A program made the position numbers and the translations under genes. Source: DASSNR01 sp036278935 (GTDB lineage: Bacteria > Gemmatimonadota > Gemmatimonadetes > Gemmatimonadales > Gemmatimonadaceae). Taken from it: a DNA stretch of 64,000 nucleotides. A model generated the notes under the pieces. It saw only the letters and a list, made by a program, of their open reading frames with translations, had not been told where the DNA came from and did no database searches. The DNA lies in the NCBI GenBank assembly GCA_036278935.1, contig DASUKA010000151.1, forward strand, positions 29,743 to 93,742, written 5' to 3'. Below are positions 43,244 to 51,591 of the stretch, piece after piece. Position 1 is the stretch's first letter. Every line of letters begins with the position of its first letter.

Positions 43244-44254
43244 ATGACGGAATTCGGTGACGCCGCCACCAATGGTGGTGAGCGGCGGGACTTCCTGGTC
43301 GAGGCGGATAGCGATATCCGCCTCGATTCGCTTGTGGCCCAGCGCCTGGATCTGTCGCGCACCCAGGCCGCAACGCTCATCGCCACCGGGCACGTGCTGG
43401 TGGACGGGCGGCGCGAGAAAGCCAGCTATCGCCCGCGCCGCGGCGAGTATGTGGCGGTACGGATTCCTCCGCCGCGTGCACGGGCGGTCCTTCCCGAGGA
43501 CATTCCGCTCAGCATCGTCTTTGAGGACGAGCACGTGCTGGTGGTGGACAAGCCCGCGGGGATGGTCGTGCATCCGGCGCCGGGGCACTGGTCCGGAACG
43601 CTGGTGAACGCGCTCAAGGGGCGGGGCGGACCGCTGTCCACCATGGGGGGGAACGAGCGCGAGGGGATTGTCCACCGGCTGGACAAGGAGACGTCCGGGC
43701 TCCTCTTGGTGGCCAGAACGGACCGCGCGCACCAGCGGCTCGGCGCCGCCCTGTCGGCGCGGCGGGTTACGCGTCGCTACGCCGCGCTGGCGTGGGGACA
43801 CCTCCCGGGCGATGCTCTGACGGTCGATCAACCGATTGGGCGCGACCCGCGAGACCGAAAGCGGATGGCGATCGTCAGTACGGGGAGGGCTGCGCGAACG
43901 GATTTCATGCGGCTCGCCCGGTTCGATGCGGTGGACCTGATGCGGGCGCACCTGCACTCGGGACGAACGCATCAGATCCGCGTGCATCTGGCGTCGGTCG
44001 GCCACCCCGTTGTGGGCGATGACAGCTACGGCGGGGGCGGCGGGCGGCGTCTCGTGGGGCTGCCGCCGCATCGGCACTTTCTGCACGCGGCGTGGCTGGC
44101 GTTTCCGCATCCAGTGACGGGCCACCGCATCGAGCTCCGGTCGCCGTTGCCCGAAGATCTCCGCCGCTCTCTTGCAACGGCGGCGGGGGACAACGAACTC
44201 CTCGACCGTCCCGATCCGCTCGATGACTTTGGCTTCTATCGATTCGACTCCTGA
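43244..44254 (+). CDS. rluD: 23S rRNA pseudouridine synthase, RluD family
   Basis: This 336-residue enzyme has an N-terminal S4 domain (RLDSLVAQRLDLSRTQAATLI, VLVDGRREKASYRPRRGEYV) and a RluA-type catalytic domain with the active-site motif GIVHRLDKETSGLLLVART (Asp in HRLDK), then THQIRVHLASVGHPVVGD. RluD-type enzymes make pseudouridines in helix 69 of 23S rRNA. The lspA-rluD pair is a common arrangement. The end overlaps the cheW start by 32 bp, so the chemosensory operon may be read through from here. Confidence 0.93.
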   Translation: MTEFGDAATNGGERRDFLVEADSDIRLDSLVAQRLDLSRTQAATLIATGHVLVDGRREKASYRPRRGEYVAVRIPPPRARAVLPEDIPLSIVFEDEHVLVVDKPAGMVVHPAPGHWSGTLVNALKGRGGPLSTMGGNEREGIVHRLDKETSGLLLVARTDRAHQRLGAALSARRVTRRYAALAWGHLPGDALTVDQPIGRDPRDRKRMAIVSTGRAARTDFMRLARFDAVDLMRAHLHSGRTHQIRVHLASVGHPVVGDDSYGGGGGRRLVGLPPHRHFLHAAWLAFPHPVTGHRIELRSPLPEDLRRSLATAAGDNELLDRPDPLDDFGFYRFDS

Positions 44255-44678
44255 CGCGCCGGCATGCCCGCTCGTGCTCTTCCGCCTCGGAGCTCGAGTC
44301 TACGGCATCGAGCTCGAGCAGGTGTGCGAGATCATCCCGTTCCGAAACGCGACCCGGCTGCCGGGCGCCCCGCCGTATGTCTGCGGACTCATCAATCTGC
44401 GCGGCAGCATCGTGACCATCATCGATCTTGGTTCGAGGCTGGACGGCGGCGCGGCGGCGCGGAGCACGGGTTCGGTGATCCTGGTGGAGCGGGGCAGCCG
44501 GGTGGTGGGGCTGGCCGTGGACGAAGCGCTGGAGGTGCAGGAGCTCCCGGCGGACGCGCTGGAGGCGGCCCCGGCGGATGAGGCTATGGGGGGCGTGGTG
44601 CGCGCGGTGGGACGTCTGGGGGAGTTAGTCGTCATTCTTCTCGATGCGGCAGAGATCGTCCGCCAGGTTCTGCTCTAG
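44223..44678 (+). CDS. cheW: CheW-type coupling protein (first gene of the chemosensory operon)
   Basis: This 151-residue protein matches CheW, the SH3-like adaptor linking receptors to CheA. It reads LVLFRLGARVYGIELEQVCEIIPF, then RLPGAPPYVCGLINLRGSIVTIIDLGSRL and GLAVDEALEVQELP, all typical. It starts within rluD and is followed 8 bp later by cheY. Two further CheW-like genes lie at the other end of the operon. Confidence 0.93.
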   Translation: MTLASIDSTPDAPACPLVLFRLGARVYGIELEQVCEIIPFRNATRLPGAPPYVCGLINLRGSIVTIIDLGSRLDGGAAARSTGSVILVERGSRVVGLAVDEALEVQELPADALEAAPADEAMGGVVRAVGRLGELVVILLDAAEIVRQVLL

Positions 44679-44686
44679 TGGAGGAG

Positions 44687-45052
44687 ATGGTGAATCACAC
44701 GGTTTTGATCTGCGACGACGCCGTCTTCATGCGCACCATGATCGCAGACATCCTGAAGACGTCAGGCTTCGATGTCGTGGGCGAAGCCGATAGCGGCGTG
44801 CAGGCGATCGAGCGATACAAGGCGCTCCAGCCGGACCTCGTCACGATGGACATCGTGATGCCTGACATGGGAGGGATCGACGCGGTCCGTGAGATCATCG
44901 GCTTCGATGCGGCGGCCAAGATCCTCATGTGCAGCGCCATGGGGCAGCAGGCGCTGGTGGTGGAGGCCATCCAGGCCGGCGCCAAGGATTTTGTGGTCAA
45001 GCCGTTTCAGCCGAGCCGGGTGCTGGAGGCGGTGCAGCGGGTCCTGGGGTGA
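44687..45052 (+). CDS. cheY: CheY-like single-domain response regulator
   Basis: This 121-residue receiver has the acidic pocket ICDDA, phosphoacceptor Asp55 (LVTMDIVMPDMGG), a Ser/Thr position in MCSAMG and the conserved Lys in FVVKPFQP. No output domain is present, so it should act by protein-protein contact after phosphorylation by CheA. The start may be the ATG at 44687 or the GTG at 44690, which is better spaced from GGAGG. It is the only free-standing receiver in the operon; CheB holds the other. No flagellar motor gene is in the window. Confidence 0.93.
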   Translation: MVNHTVLICDDAVFMRTMIADILKTSGFDVVGEADSGVQAIERYKALQPDLVTMDIVMPDMGGIDAVREIIGFDAAAKILMCSAMGQQALVVEAIQAGAKDFVVKPFQPSRVLEAVQRVLG

Positions 45053-45061
45053 TGACCGCCG

Positions 45062-45149
45062 GGTGTGGGGAGTGGGGTGGCGGGTATCGGGAGAACGGCC
45101 TTGCAGAGTGGATCTCTCCGTCTCCATCCGGCACCCTACTCCCGACACC
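45062..45149 (+). repeat. Quasi-palindromic element D between cheY and cheA
   Basis: Arms at 45062-45083 and 45128-45149 are complementary at 19 of 22 positions with a 44-nt spacer. The left arm is G-rich (GTGTGGGGAGTGGGGTGG) and the right arm C-rich. A second C-rich copy at about 45161-45186 matches an adjoining left-hand segment (GGCGGGTATCGGGAG), making a nested or duplicated palindrome that fills the 141-bp gap. The spacer core GGGAGAACGGCCTTGC resembles that of element A. It may form a hairpin in the che mRNA. Confidence 0.8.
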
Positions 45150-45193
45150 GTTGTAATTCCTACACCCTACTCTCGATACCCCGCCGTTCCATC

Positions 45194-47077
45194 ATGGACC
45201 TGTCCCGTTACGCTGAGCTCTTTCTAACCGAGAGCCACGAGCATCTTTCGGCGCTCAACCACTCCCTGCTGGAACTGGAGCGCGCGCCTGACAGCCGGCA
45301 GCCTGTGGACGCGATCTTCCGGGCCGTGCATACGGTCAAGGGGATGAGCGCGACGATGGGGTACGGGGCCGTGACCGAGCTTGCCCATGCCCTGGAGACG
45401 TTGATGGATCGCGTGCGGCGTGGGGAGCAGCACGTGTCTGCCGCCGTAATGGACGGTCTGTTCCGCGGCGCGGATGCGCTGGAGGGCGCGATCGAGCGGT
45501 CGGTGGAGGGACACGAGGACGAGATCGACGTGGCCGCGGTGGTGGCGCAGCTCGAGGCCGTGACCGAAGCGCCCTCGAGCGGGGCGCACCAGGACGGGGA
45601 CGCACAGGACGGGGGGTGCCAGATTCGCATCCGGCTCCTGGCCGGCTCGGCGATGCGCGGAGCTCGTGCGCTGCTGGTGGTGAAGAAGGCGGAGACGCTG
45701 GGGCGCGTGCTGCACGTCGCGCCCTCCATGGATGATCTGATGGCAGAGGCGTTCGAGCGGGAGTTCTCCATCCGGCTCGACACGGCCGCCAGCCTCGAGC
45801 GCATCGAGGAGGCGCTGCTGAGCGTGGGCGACGTGGAAGCCGTGGAGGTGGCGGACGGTGGGGGCGTCGTCCCGCAGCCCGTTCCCGTTGCGCAGCCCGC
45901 GGCGTCGGATGCCGAGGTGCCTTCGGAGCGCCGCGCCGCAGCGCCGCGACACGTGCGCATCGACAGCCGGCGACTGGACGCGCTGATGAACATGGTCGGC
46001 GAGCTGGTGATCACGCGAGGGCGCATCGAGCAGTTGGTGACGGGTGGTGGCGACCGGGTACTGGAGGAAGCCGTCGCGCAGGCCTCGCGCCTCATCGGCG
46101 AGTTGCAGGAGGAGATTCTCCTCAGCCGCATGGTGCCGGTCGGGCAGGTGTTCGATCGGTTTCCCCGACTCGTCCGCGACGCGGCGCGCGCTCTGGGAAA
46201 GCAGATCGAGTTCACGATCGAGGGGAAGGACATCGAGCTGGACCGGTCGATCCTGGATGAGATCGGCGAGCCGGTGGTGCATCTGCTCCGGAACGCGGTG
46301 GACCACGGAATCGAGCCACCGGCAGTGCGTGTGGCGAGCGGGAAGCCCCCATGGGGCCAGCTCACGCTGAGTGTGAGACGGGAGCGATCGTCAGTGACCA
46401 TCCGGGTGATGGACGACGGGCGCGGGATCGACCGGGCGCAGGTGCTCCGGCGCTCGCGTGAGCAGGGGCTGGTGGATGACTCGGCCACCGAGTTGAGCGA
46501 CGACGAGCTCGTGCAGCTCATCAGTCGGCCGGGGTTCACCACGGCGGACCAGGTGACGGACCTCTCGGGGCGGGGCGTCGGCGTGGACGCCGTGGTCACC
46601 AGGGTGCGGGCGCTTGGCGGGGCGGTGGAGATCCGATCGACGCCGGGGCAGGGGACAACGGTGACGGCGCGCATGCCGGTGACGCTCGCGATCGTGCGGG
46701 CACTGCTGGCGCGCGTGGATGCGGAGACTTACGCGGTGCCGATCACGCACGTGCGCGAGACGGTGGAGCTGTCGGCCTCGACGCTCAAGCACGTCAAGGG
46801 GCGCGAGGTCATGCTGGTGCGCGATGATGTCCTGCCCCTGTTGCGACTACGGGAGATGGTACGGCTGCCTCCCGCCGATGACCGGCTGCTGCCGGTGGTG
46901 GTATTGGAAGTGGGAGACCGGCGCGCCGGACTGGTGGTGGACGCGCTGGCCGGACAGCAGGACATCGTGGTGAAGCAGTTCGACGCAGTGCGCGGCGCCG
47001 TTCCGCTCTTCAGCGGGGCGACCATTCTCGCCGACGGGGCGCCAGCGTTGATCATGGATGTGGGAAGTGTCCTCTAG
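45194..47077 (+). CDS. cheA: CheA histidine kinase
   Basis: This 627-residue kinase has an HPt domain with phosphorylated His46 (AVHTVKGMSATMG), a linker region, a dimerisation domain (about 255-320; RIDSRRLDALMNMVGELVITR), an ATPase domain (LLRNAVDHGIEPP; DDGRGID; SGRGVGVDAV; GQGTTV) and a C-terminal CheW-like domain. It autophosphorylates and passes phosphate to CheY and CheB. The P2 region is poorly conserved. The ATG at 45194 begins a typical HPt N terminus; the frame is open upstream through element D, but there is no reason to include it. cheC follows 10 bp later. Confidence 0.95.
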   Translation: MDLSRYAELFLTESHEHLSALNHSLLELERAPDSRQPVDAIFRAVHTVKGMSATMGYGAVTELAHALETLMDRVRRGEQHVSAAVMDGLFRGADALEGAIERSVEGHEDEIDVAAVVAQLEAVTEAPSSGAHQDGDAQDGGCQIRIRLLAGSAMRGARALLVVKKAETLGRVLHVAPSMDDLMAEAFEREFSIRLDTAASLERIEEALLSVGDVEAVEVADGGGVVPQPVPVAQPAASDAEVPSERRAAAPRHVRIDSRRLDALMNMVGELVITRGRIEQLVTGGGDRVLEEAVAQASRLIGELQEEILLSRMVPVGQVFDRFPRLVRDAARALGKQIEFTIEGKDIELDRSILDEIGEPVVHLLRNAVDHGIEPPAVRVASGKPPWGQLTLSVRRERSSVTIRVMDDGRGIDRAQVLRRSREQGLVDDSATELSDDELVQLISRPGFTTADQVTDLSGRGVGVDAVVTRVRALGGAVEIRSTPGQGTTVTARMPVTLAIVRALLARVDAETYAVPITHVRETVELSASTLKHVKGREVMLVRDDVLPLLRLREMVRLPPADDRLLPVVVLEVGDRRAGLVVDALAGQQDIVVKQFDAVRGAVPLFSGATILADGAPALIMDVGSVL

Positions 47078-47087
47078 CGGAGCGCCA

Positions 47088-47711
47088 ATGATCGAGGATT
47101 TCCTGTCACTCAGAAGCGAACAGCTCGACGCGTTGCGCGAGACGGCGAACATCGGCGCCGGCCACGCCGCCACGGCATTGTCGCAGATGACCGGCAGCAA
47201 GATCATGATCAGCGTACCGACGATCGCCGTGTCGTCGCTCGAAGACGTGCCGTCCCGAATCGCGGAGGAGGAGGAGCCCATTGCCGCGGTGATGATGCAC
47301 ATGTTCGGCGACCTGACCGGGCGCACGCTGCTCGTCTTTCCGCATCAAACCGCGGTGCGGCTGGCGGAGATGATGCTCCGGCGGCCGGCCGGCTCGCAGA
47401 CGGCGCTGGGCGACCTGGAGCAATCCGCCATCAAGGAGGCGGGCAACATTCTGAGCGGCGCCTACATGAACGCGCTGAGCGACTTCATGGGACTCATGCT
47501 CCTCCCGTCACCGCCTGGTCTGGCGGTCGATATGTCCGCCGCAGTGCTCACCACGGCATACATGCAGTTCGGCGTGGATCGCGATCTCGTGCTCGCGGTG
47601 GAGACGCAGTTTTTCATGGAGGATCTGAACGAGCGTCTGCGCGGCTTTTTCCTTCTGCTGCCGGACATGGCGTCGCTGCACGCCATCCTCCGCGCCATCC
47701 GTGTCGCCTGA
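47088..47711 (+). CDS. cheC: CheC-type CheY-phosphate phosphatase
   Basis: This 207-residue protein has the two CheC/CheX/FliY-type signatures, LRETANIGAGHAATAL near residue 20 and IKEAGNILSGAYMNAL near residue 110, each with the Glu and Asn used for hydrolysis. CheC removes phosphate from CheY and is stimulated by CheD, which is encoded later in this operon. No CheZ is present. The ATG at 47088 gives the family start. The next gene begins 2 bp after the stop. Confidence 0.92.
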   Translation: MIEDFLSLRSEQLDALRETANIGAGHAATALSQMTGSKIMISVPTIAVSSLEDVPSRIAEEEEPIAAVMMHMFGDLTGRTLLVFPHQTAVRLAEMMLRRPAGSQTALGDLEQSAIKEAGNILSGAYMNALSDFMGLMLLPSPPGLAVDMSAAVLTTAYMQFGVDRDLVLAVETQFFMEDLNERLRGFFLLLPDMASLHAILRAIRVA

Positions 47712-47713
47712 CC

Positions 47714-50428
47714 GTGTCGTCGACGTTGGCCTCGGAGCGCGACCGCGAGATCCTGCGATCGTTCGCGCGGCGAATCGATCCATCTGATGCGGGGGCGCAC
47801 AACAACCTCGGCGTGCTCTACCACAACAAGGGGATGGCCGAAGAGGCCGTCACCGCGTTCACGCGCGCGCTGGAGCTCGACCCCAAGATGGAGGTGGCGC
47901 GGCGCAACCTCGAGGTAGCGTACTTCAGCACGGGGTATTACGACCGGCGCGTGGCGGAGCTGCGCGACCGGCTGCGGCGCCAGCCGGAGGACCGCGATGC
48001 GCGGTGGGAGTTGGGGCGCGCGTACGCGGCGCTCGGCGAGCGTGCCCAGGCGGTGGCCGAGTTCACCGCGCTGCTGGAGTACCACCCGAATGACGTAGGC
48101 GCCATCGTCCAGCTCGGTCTGGCGGAGAAGGCGGGCGGCGATCTGGCGCGGGCGCAGCAGTGGTTCGAGCGGGCGCTCCAGCTGGATCCCGACAGCCCGC
48201 TGGTGAATGTCTCGATCGGCGAGGTGCTGTACAATCGCGGGCTGAACGAGGAGGCGCTCGCGGCATTGCGGCGTGCCATCGAGCTGAGTCCCGACAACGC
48301 GGACGCGCACTATCTGTTGGGCTTCGTGCTGGGCGATGTGGGGAAGCACGAGGCGGCCGGCGCGGCCACCGCACGAGCCATCCGTCTGAATCCCTCGCTC
48401 TCGCGCGTGCAGGCCAACCTCTCACTGGATCGCTATCATCTGGCGACGTATCAGGAGCTGTTGCCTGAGCGGCGGGAGCGCGCGACGCGGCGGCTCATGG
48501 AGGTGGACGGCGAAGGAAGTCTGGCCCGCCTCAACCTCGGCATGGCGTTCCGCCAGAAGGGCTACTACGCGGAGGCCCTTCGCGAGTACGAGCTGGCGCT
48601 CGAGCGCGGTGCGGACCGCGCCATCGTGCTGCAGGCGATGGCGGAAATCCATCTGCTCACGAAGCAGCCCGCCGAAGCGCTGAAGCTGTACGACCAGGTG
48701 ATCGCAGAGCAGCCGGAGAGCCCCAAGCTATGGTGCGAGCGGGGCGTCGCGTTGCATCAGGACGGACACTACGATGCGGCGGCGGAGAGCTATCGCAAGG
48801 CGCTGGCGCTCGACCCGGCGTATGCGATCGCGCAGAACAATCTGGGCGTCGCGTATTTCCATTCCGGTGCGACGGAGCAGGCGATGGACGCGTTCCGTGC
48901 CGCGCTCGCACGACGGCCGGACTTCGTGAAAGCGTGGCTCAATCTGGCGCTGCTCCTGCGGACGGCAAAGCAATTCCCGCTGAGTCTGGAAGCCTACCAG
49001 CACGTGCTCACGCTCGAATCGGAGCAGCCGGTGGCGCTGAATGGGATCGGGCTGGTGTCGGTGGACCTGAAACAGTTCGAGGACGCGCGGAGCGCCTTCG
49101 GACGCGCGATCCAGGCACGCCCCGACTACGCAGAGGCGCACTACAATCTCAGCTTCACGCTCTCGAACCTGGGCGACTTCGAGGGCGCGTTACGCGAGAC
49201 CAAACACGCGCTGGAGCTGGACCCTCTGTACGTGGCGCAGAAGCTCGAGCTGGCCATCGACATCGAGTATGAGGATCCCGATCTCTCGGTGACGCCGGCA
49301 CTCGGGCACGAGCAGCGCGTCAACAATGCGGTCGACTCCTTCACGTTCGATCCGCAGCACCTGGATACGCTCTTCCGCGATCTCCGGCACCGGCCGCCGA
49401 CGGCCGTCCCGGAGGATACCGTGGAAGACCCGTACGCCGTGGCCCTTGACTATCTCTCCAAGGGGTTGCTCGACCGCGCAGCCGCGGAAATCAGCCGGGT
49501 GCTGGCGCGACAGGGGGAAGGGAGCACGGCGGAGGGGCTCACGTTGCTCGGTGATGTGTACGCGCGCCGCGGTCTGTTCGGCGAGGCGCTCGAACGCTAT
49601 CAGGCGGCCAGGGCGGCGAGCGGCTCAGCCGTGGTCCCGCGCGCGATTGCCGGCGAGACGCGTGCGCTGCTGATGCTCGGTCGCACGGCGGAGGCCAGCG
49701 CCGCCGCGGATGCGCTGCTGGCGGCTGATGGCACCGCTGTGGAGGCGTTGCTCCTGGCCGCGACGGTGCGCACCAGAGCGGGGGACACCGCCGCCGCGCA
49801 TGCGCTGCTTCAGCGTGCGCGAGCATTGGCACCCGCTCGTGCTGAAGTGCTCAAGCAGTTCGGCGACGTGGCGCGCGCGGCGGGCGACGTGGATGCCGCC
49901 ATCGCATCGTACCGCGAAGCGTTGGCAGTGGACGGAGACGTTGCCGTGGTGCGATGCGAGCTCGCGCGGCTGCTCGCGCGGCGAGGTGACGGAAGGGAGG
50001 CAGAGGCCGAGCTGGTTGCCGCGCTCGATGCGGTGCCGACCTACGTGGAGGCCGCACTCGAGCTGGCCGCCGTACGCCGCCGGTTCGGCGACACCCGCAA
50101 GGCGCTGCTGCCGCTGGTGGAGCTGCTCACGCGCGATCCGTACAACATCGACGCGCTCTGGTCGCTGGCGGAGACGCTCGTCCAGGCTGGTCGTCCTGCG
50201 GATGCCGCTGTGGCGTGCGATCGTATACTCCGCTTCGACCCGGACCACGCGGGCGCCGTCTATCTGCAGGGGGTGTTGCTGGCGGGCCAGCACCGCTATC
50301 GCGAGGCAATCGCGCGGTGGCGCCGGGTGGTCGAGTTGAGCCCGGAAAGCTCGTTCGCCGAACATGCTCGCCGTGAGGCGCGGACCGCGGCGGACCTCCT
50401 TGGCATCCTGCGCGAGCGAGAGGCATAG
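47714..50428 (+). CDS. Large TPR-repeat protein in the chemosensory operon
   Basis: This 904-residue protein is almost entirely tetratricopeptide repeats, such as AHNNLGVLYHNKGMAEEAVTAFTRALELDP, with about twenty repeats in two blocks. A break occurs near residues 515-565 (DIEYEDPDLSVTPALG, FDPQHLDTLFRDLRHRP), which may be a binding or hinge region. There is no signal peptide or membrane span, so it should be a cytoplasmic scaffold. It uses a GTG start 2 bp after cheC and is followed 2 bp later by a PATAN/TPR gene. Its partner is unknown. Confidence 0.9.
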   Translation: MSSTLASERDREILRSFARRIDPSDAGAHNNLGVLYHNKGMAEEAVTAFTRALELDPKMEVARRNLEVAYFSTGYYDRRVAELRDRLRRQPEDRDARWELGRAYAALGERAQAVAEFTALLEYHPNDVGAIVQLGLAEKAGGDLARAQQWFERALQLDPDSPLVNVSIGEVLYNRGLNEEALAALRRAIELSPDNADAHYLLGFVLGDVGKHEAAGAATARAIRLNPSLSRVQANLSLDRYHLATYQELLPERRERATRRLMEVDGEGSLARLNLGMAFRQKGYYAEALREYELALERGADRAIVLQAMAEIHLLTKQPAEALKLYDQVIAEQPESPKLWCERGVALHQDGHYDAAAESYRKALALDPAYAIAQNNLGVAYFHSGATEQAMDAFRAALARRPDFVKAWLNLALLLRTAKQFPLSLEAYQHVLTLESEQPVALNGIGLVSVDLKQFEDARSAFGRAIQARPDYAEAHYNLSFTLSNLGDFEGALRETKHALELDPLYVAQKLELAIDIEYEDPDLSVTPALGHEQRVNNAVDSFTFDPQHLDTLFRDLRHRPPTAVPEDTVEDPYAVALDYLSKGLLDRAAAEISRVLARQGEGSTAEGLTLLGDVYARRGLFGEALERYQAARAASGSAVVPRAIAGETRALLMLGRTAEASAAADALLAADGTAVEALLLAATVRTRAGDTAAAHALLQRARALAPARAEVLKQFGDVARAAGDVDAAIASYREALAVDGDVAVVRCELARLLARRGDGREAEAELVAALDAVPTYVEAALELAAVRRRFGDTRKALLPLVELLTRDPYNIDALWSLAETLVQAGRPADAAVACDRILRFDPDHAGAVYLQGVLLAGQHRYREAIARWRRVVELSPESSFAEHARREARTAADLLGILREREA

Positions 50429-50430
50429 CG

Positions 50431-51591
50431 ATGGCGATCGAAGGACCGCTCCGGGAGTTGGGCATCCACGATGTGTTCCAACTGCTCGACCTGAGCCGGA
50501 AGACGGGCGTGTTGACCATCACGTCGGCGCTCCGCGACAACCGCGGGACGGTCGTGTTCGACCGCGGTGCGGTGATCGACGCCATGATCTGCAGCAACCC
50601 GCATCGACTGGGCGAGCTCCTGGTGCGGAGCGGGAAGATTTCGGAAGGCGACCTGGCCAGCGCGCGACAGCTGCAGGATGCCGAAGGACACACGCGAAAG
50701 CTGGGTGAGATTCTGGTGGCGCACGGGGCGGTGAGTCAGCGCGAGCTCGAGCGCCAGGTGCGGTTCCAGGTGGAGGAAGTGGTGTTCGAGCTCATGTCCT
50801 GGCACGAGGGATACTTCTCCTTCGAGGAGAGGGACGCCGCCGATGCGGCCGCGCGCGCGGCCGCATCGGTGCGCGTGTCCACGGAGTCTCTGCTCATGGA
50901 AGGGGCACGGCGGATCGACGAGTGGTCGCGGATCGCCTCCGCGGTGCCGCATCTGGGCGTGGTCCCGGAACTCGCCACGGTGAACGATGAGCACGCCGCG
51001 CTCCTCGATCTGCTGCCCAATGAGTGGGAAGTCCTGACGGAGATCGATGGAAGCCGTGACCTGCGGGCCATCGCCGCCGAGCTCGGGCGCAGTGAATTCG
51101 AGGTGGCGAAGATCGTCTATGGGTTGGCGACGACGGCCGTGGTGGCGGTGCGTGAGATGGAGCCGGCAGCCGATATCCGGGATGCCAGCCTCGACGCCGA
51201 TGCCGCGGCCCCGTACGTGGGTCAGGCGCGCGCCGCGCTGCGTGCCGGCGCGTGGAAGGAGGCGCTCGACGCGGCGCATCAGGGCGCGTCCGTGGACCCG
51301 CGTTCCGTCAGTGCTCGGCTGCTCATGGCGCGGGCGCTGTCGCGGCTGGGCGAGCACGATGACGCCTGCGGTACGCTGGAGCAGGTGCTGTGCGAGGACG
51401 CGCTGAATGCCCAGGCGCATCGCGAGATGGGGTATTGCGCGGCGCGCCGTGGCGCGTACACGGCCGCAGCCATCAGCTGGGAGCGGTATGTCCGCTTGAG
51501 CCCGGACGCCGGCGACGGCGCCCGCATCCGGACGGCCGCCGAGGCGGCGCGCACGCTCGAGACGATGTTGGAGGAGGATGCGGATGTCTGA
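50431..51591 (+). CDS. PATAN (DUF4388) domain protein with TPR-like C terminus, copy 1
   Basis: This 386-residue protein begins with a PATAN/DUF4388 domain: MAIEGPLRELGIHDVFQLLDLSRKTGVLTI, then VVFDRGAVIDAMI and a helical part with LGEILVAHGAVSQRELERQVRFQVEEVV. A middle domain follows (LLPNEWEVLTEIDGSRDLRAIAAELG, winged-helix-like), and TPR-like repeats fill residues about 265-375. PATAN domains are known from response regulators linked to surface motility in cyanobacteria and relatives. A paralogue lies at 55.9 kb. The next gene starts within its last codons. Confidence 0.9.
   Translation: MAIEGPLRELGIHDVFQLLDLSRKTGVLTITSALRDNRGTVVFDRGAVIDAMICSNPHRLGELLVRSGKISEGDLASARQLQDAEGHTRKLGEILVAHGAVSQRELERQVRFQVEEVVFELMSWHEGYFSFEERDAADAAARAAASVRVSTESLLMEGARRIDEWSRIASAVPHLGVVPELATVNDEHAALLDLLPNEWEVLTEIDGSRDLRAIAAELGRSEFEVAKIVYGLATTAVVAVREMEPAADIRDASLDADAAAPYVGQARAALRAGAWKEALDAAHQGASVDPRSVSARLLMARALSRLGEHDDACGTLEQVLCEDALNAQAHREMGYCAARRGAYTAAAISWERYVRLSPDAGDGARIRTAAEAARTLETMLEEDADV

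Noticed and set aside
45065..45193. Upstream extension of cheA through element D
   Set aside because: The extension is low-complexity, lies in the palindrome and has no HPt similarity; the ATG at 45194 starts a standard HPt domain.
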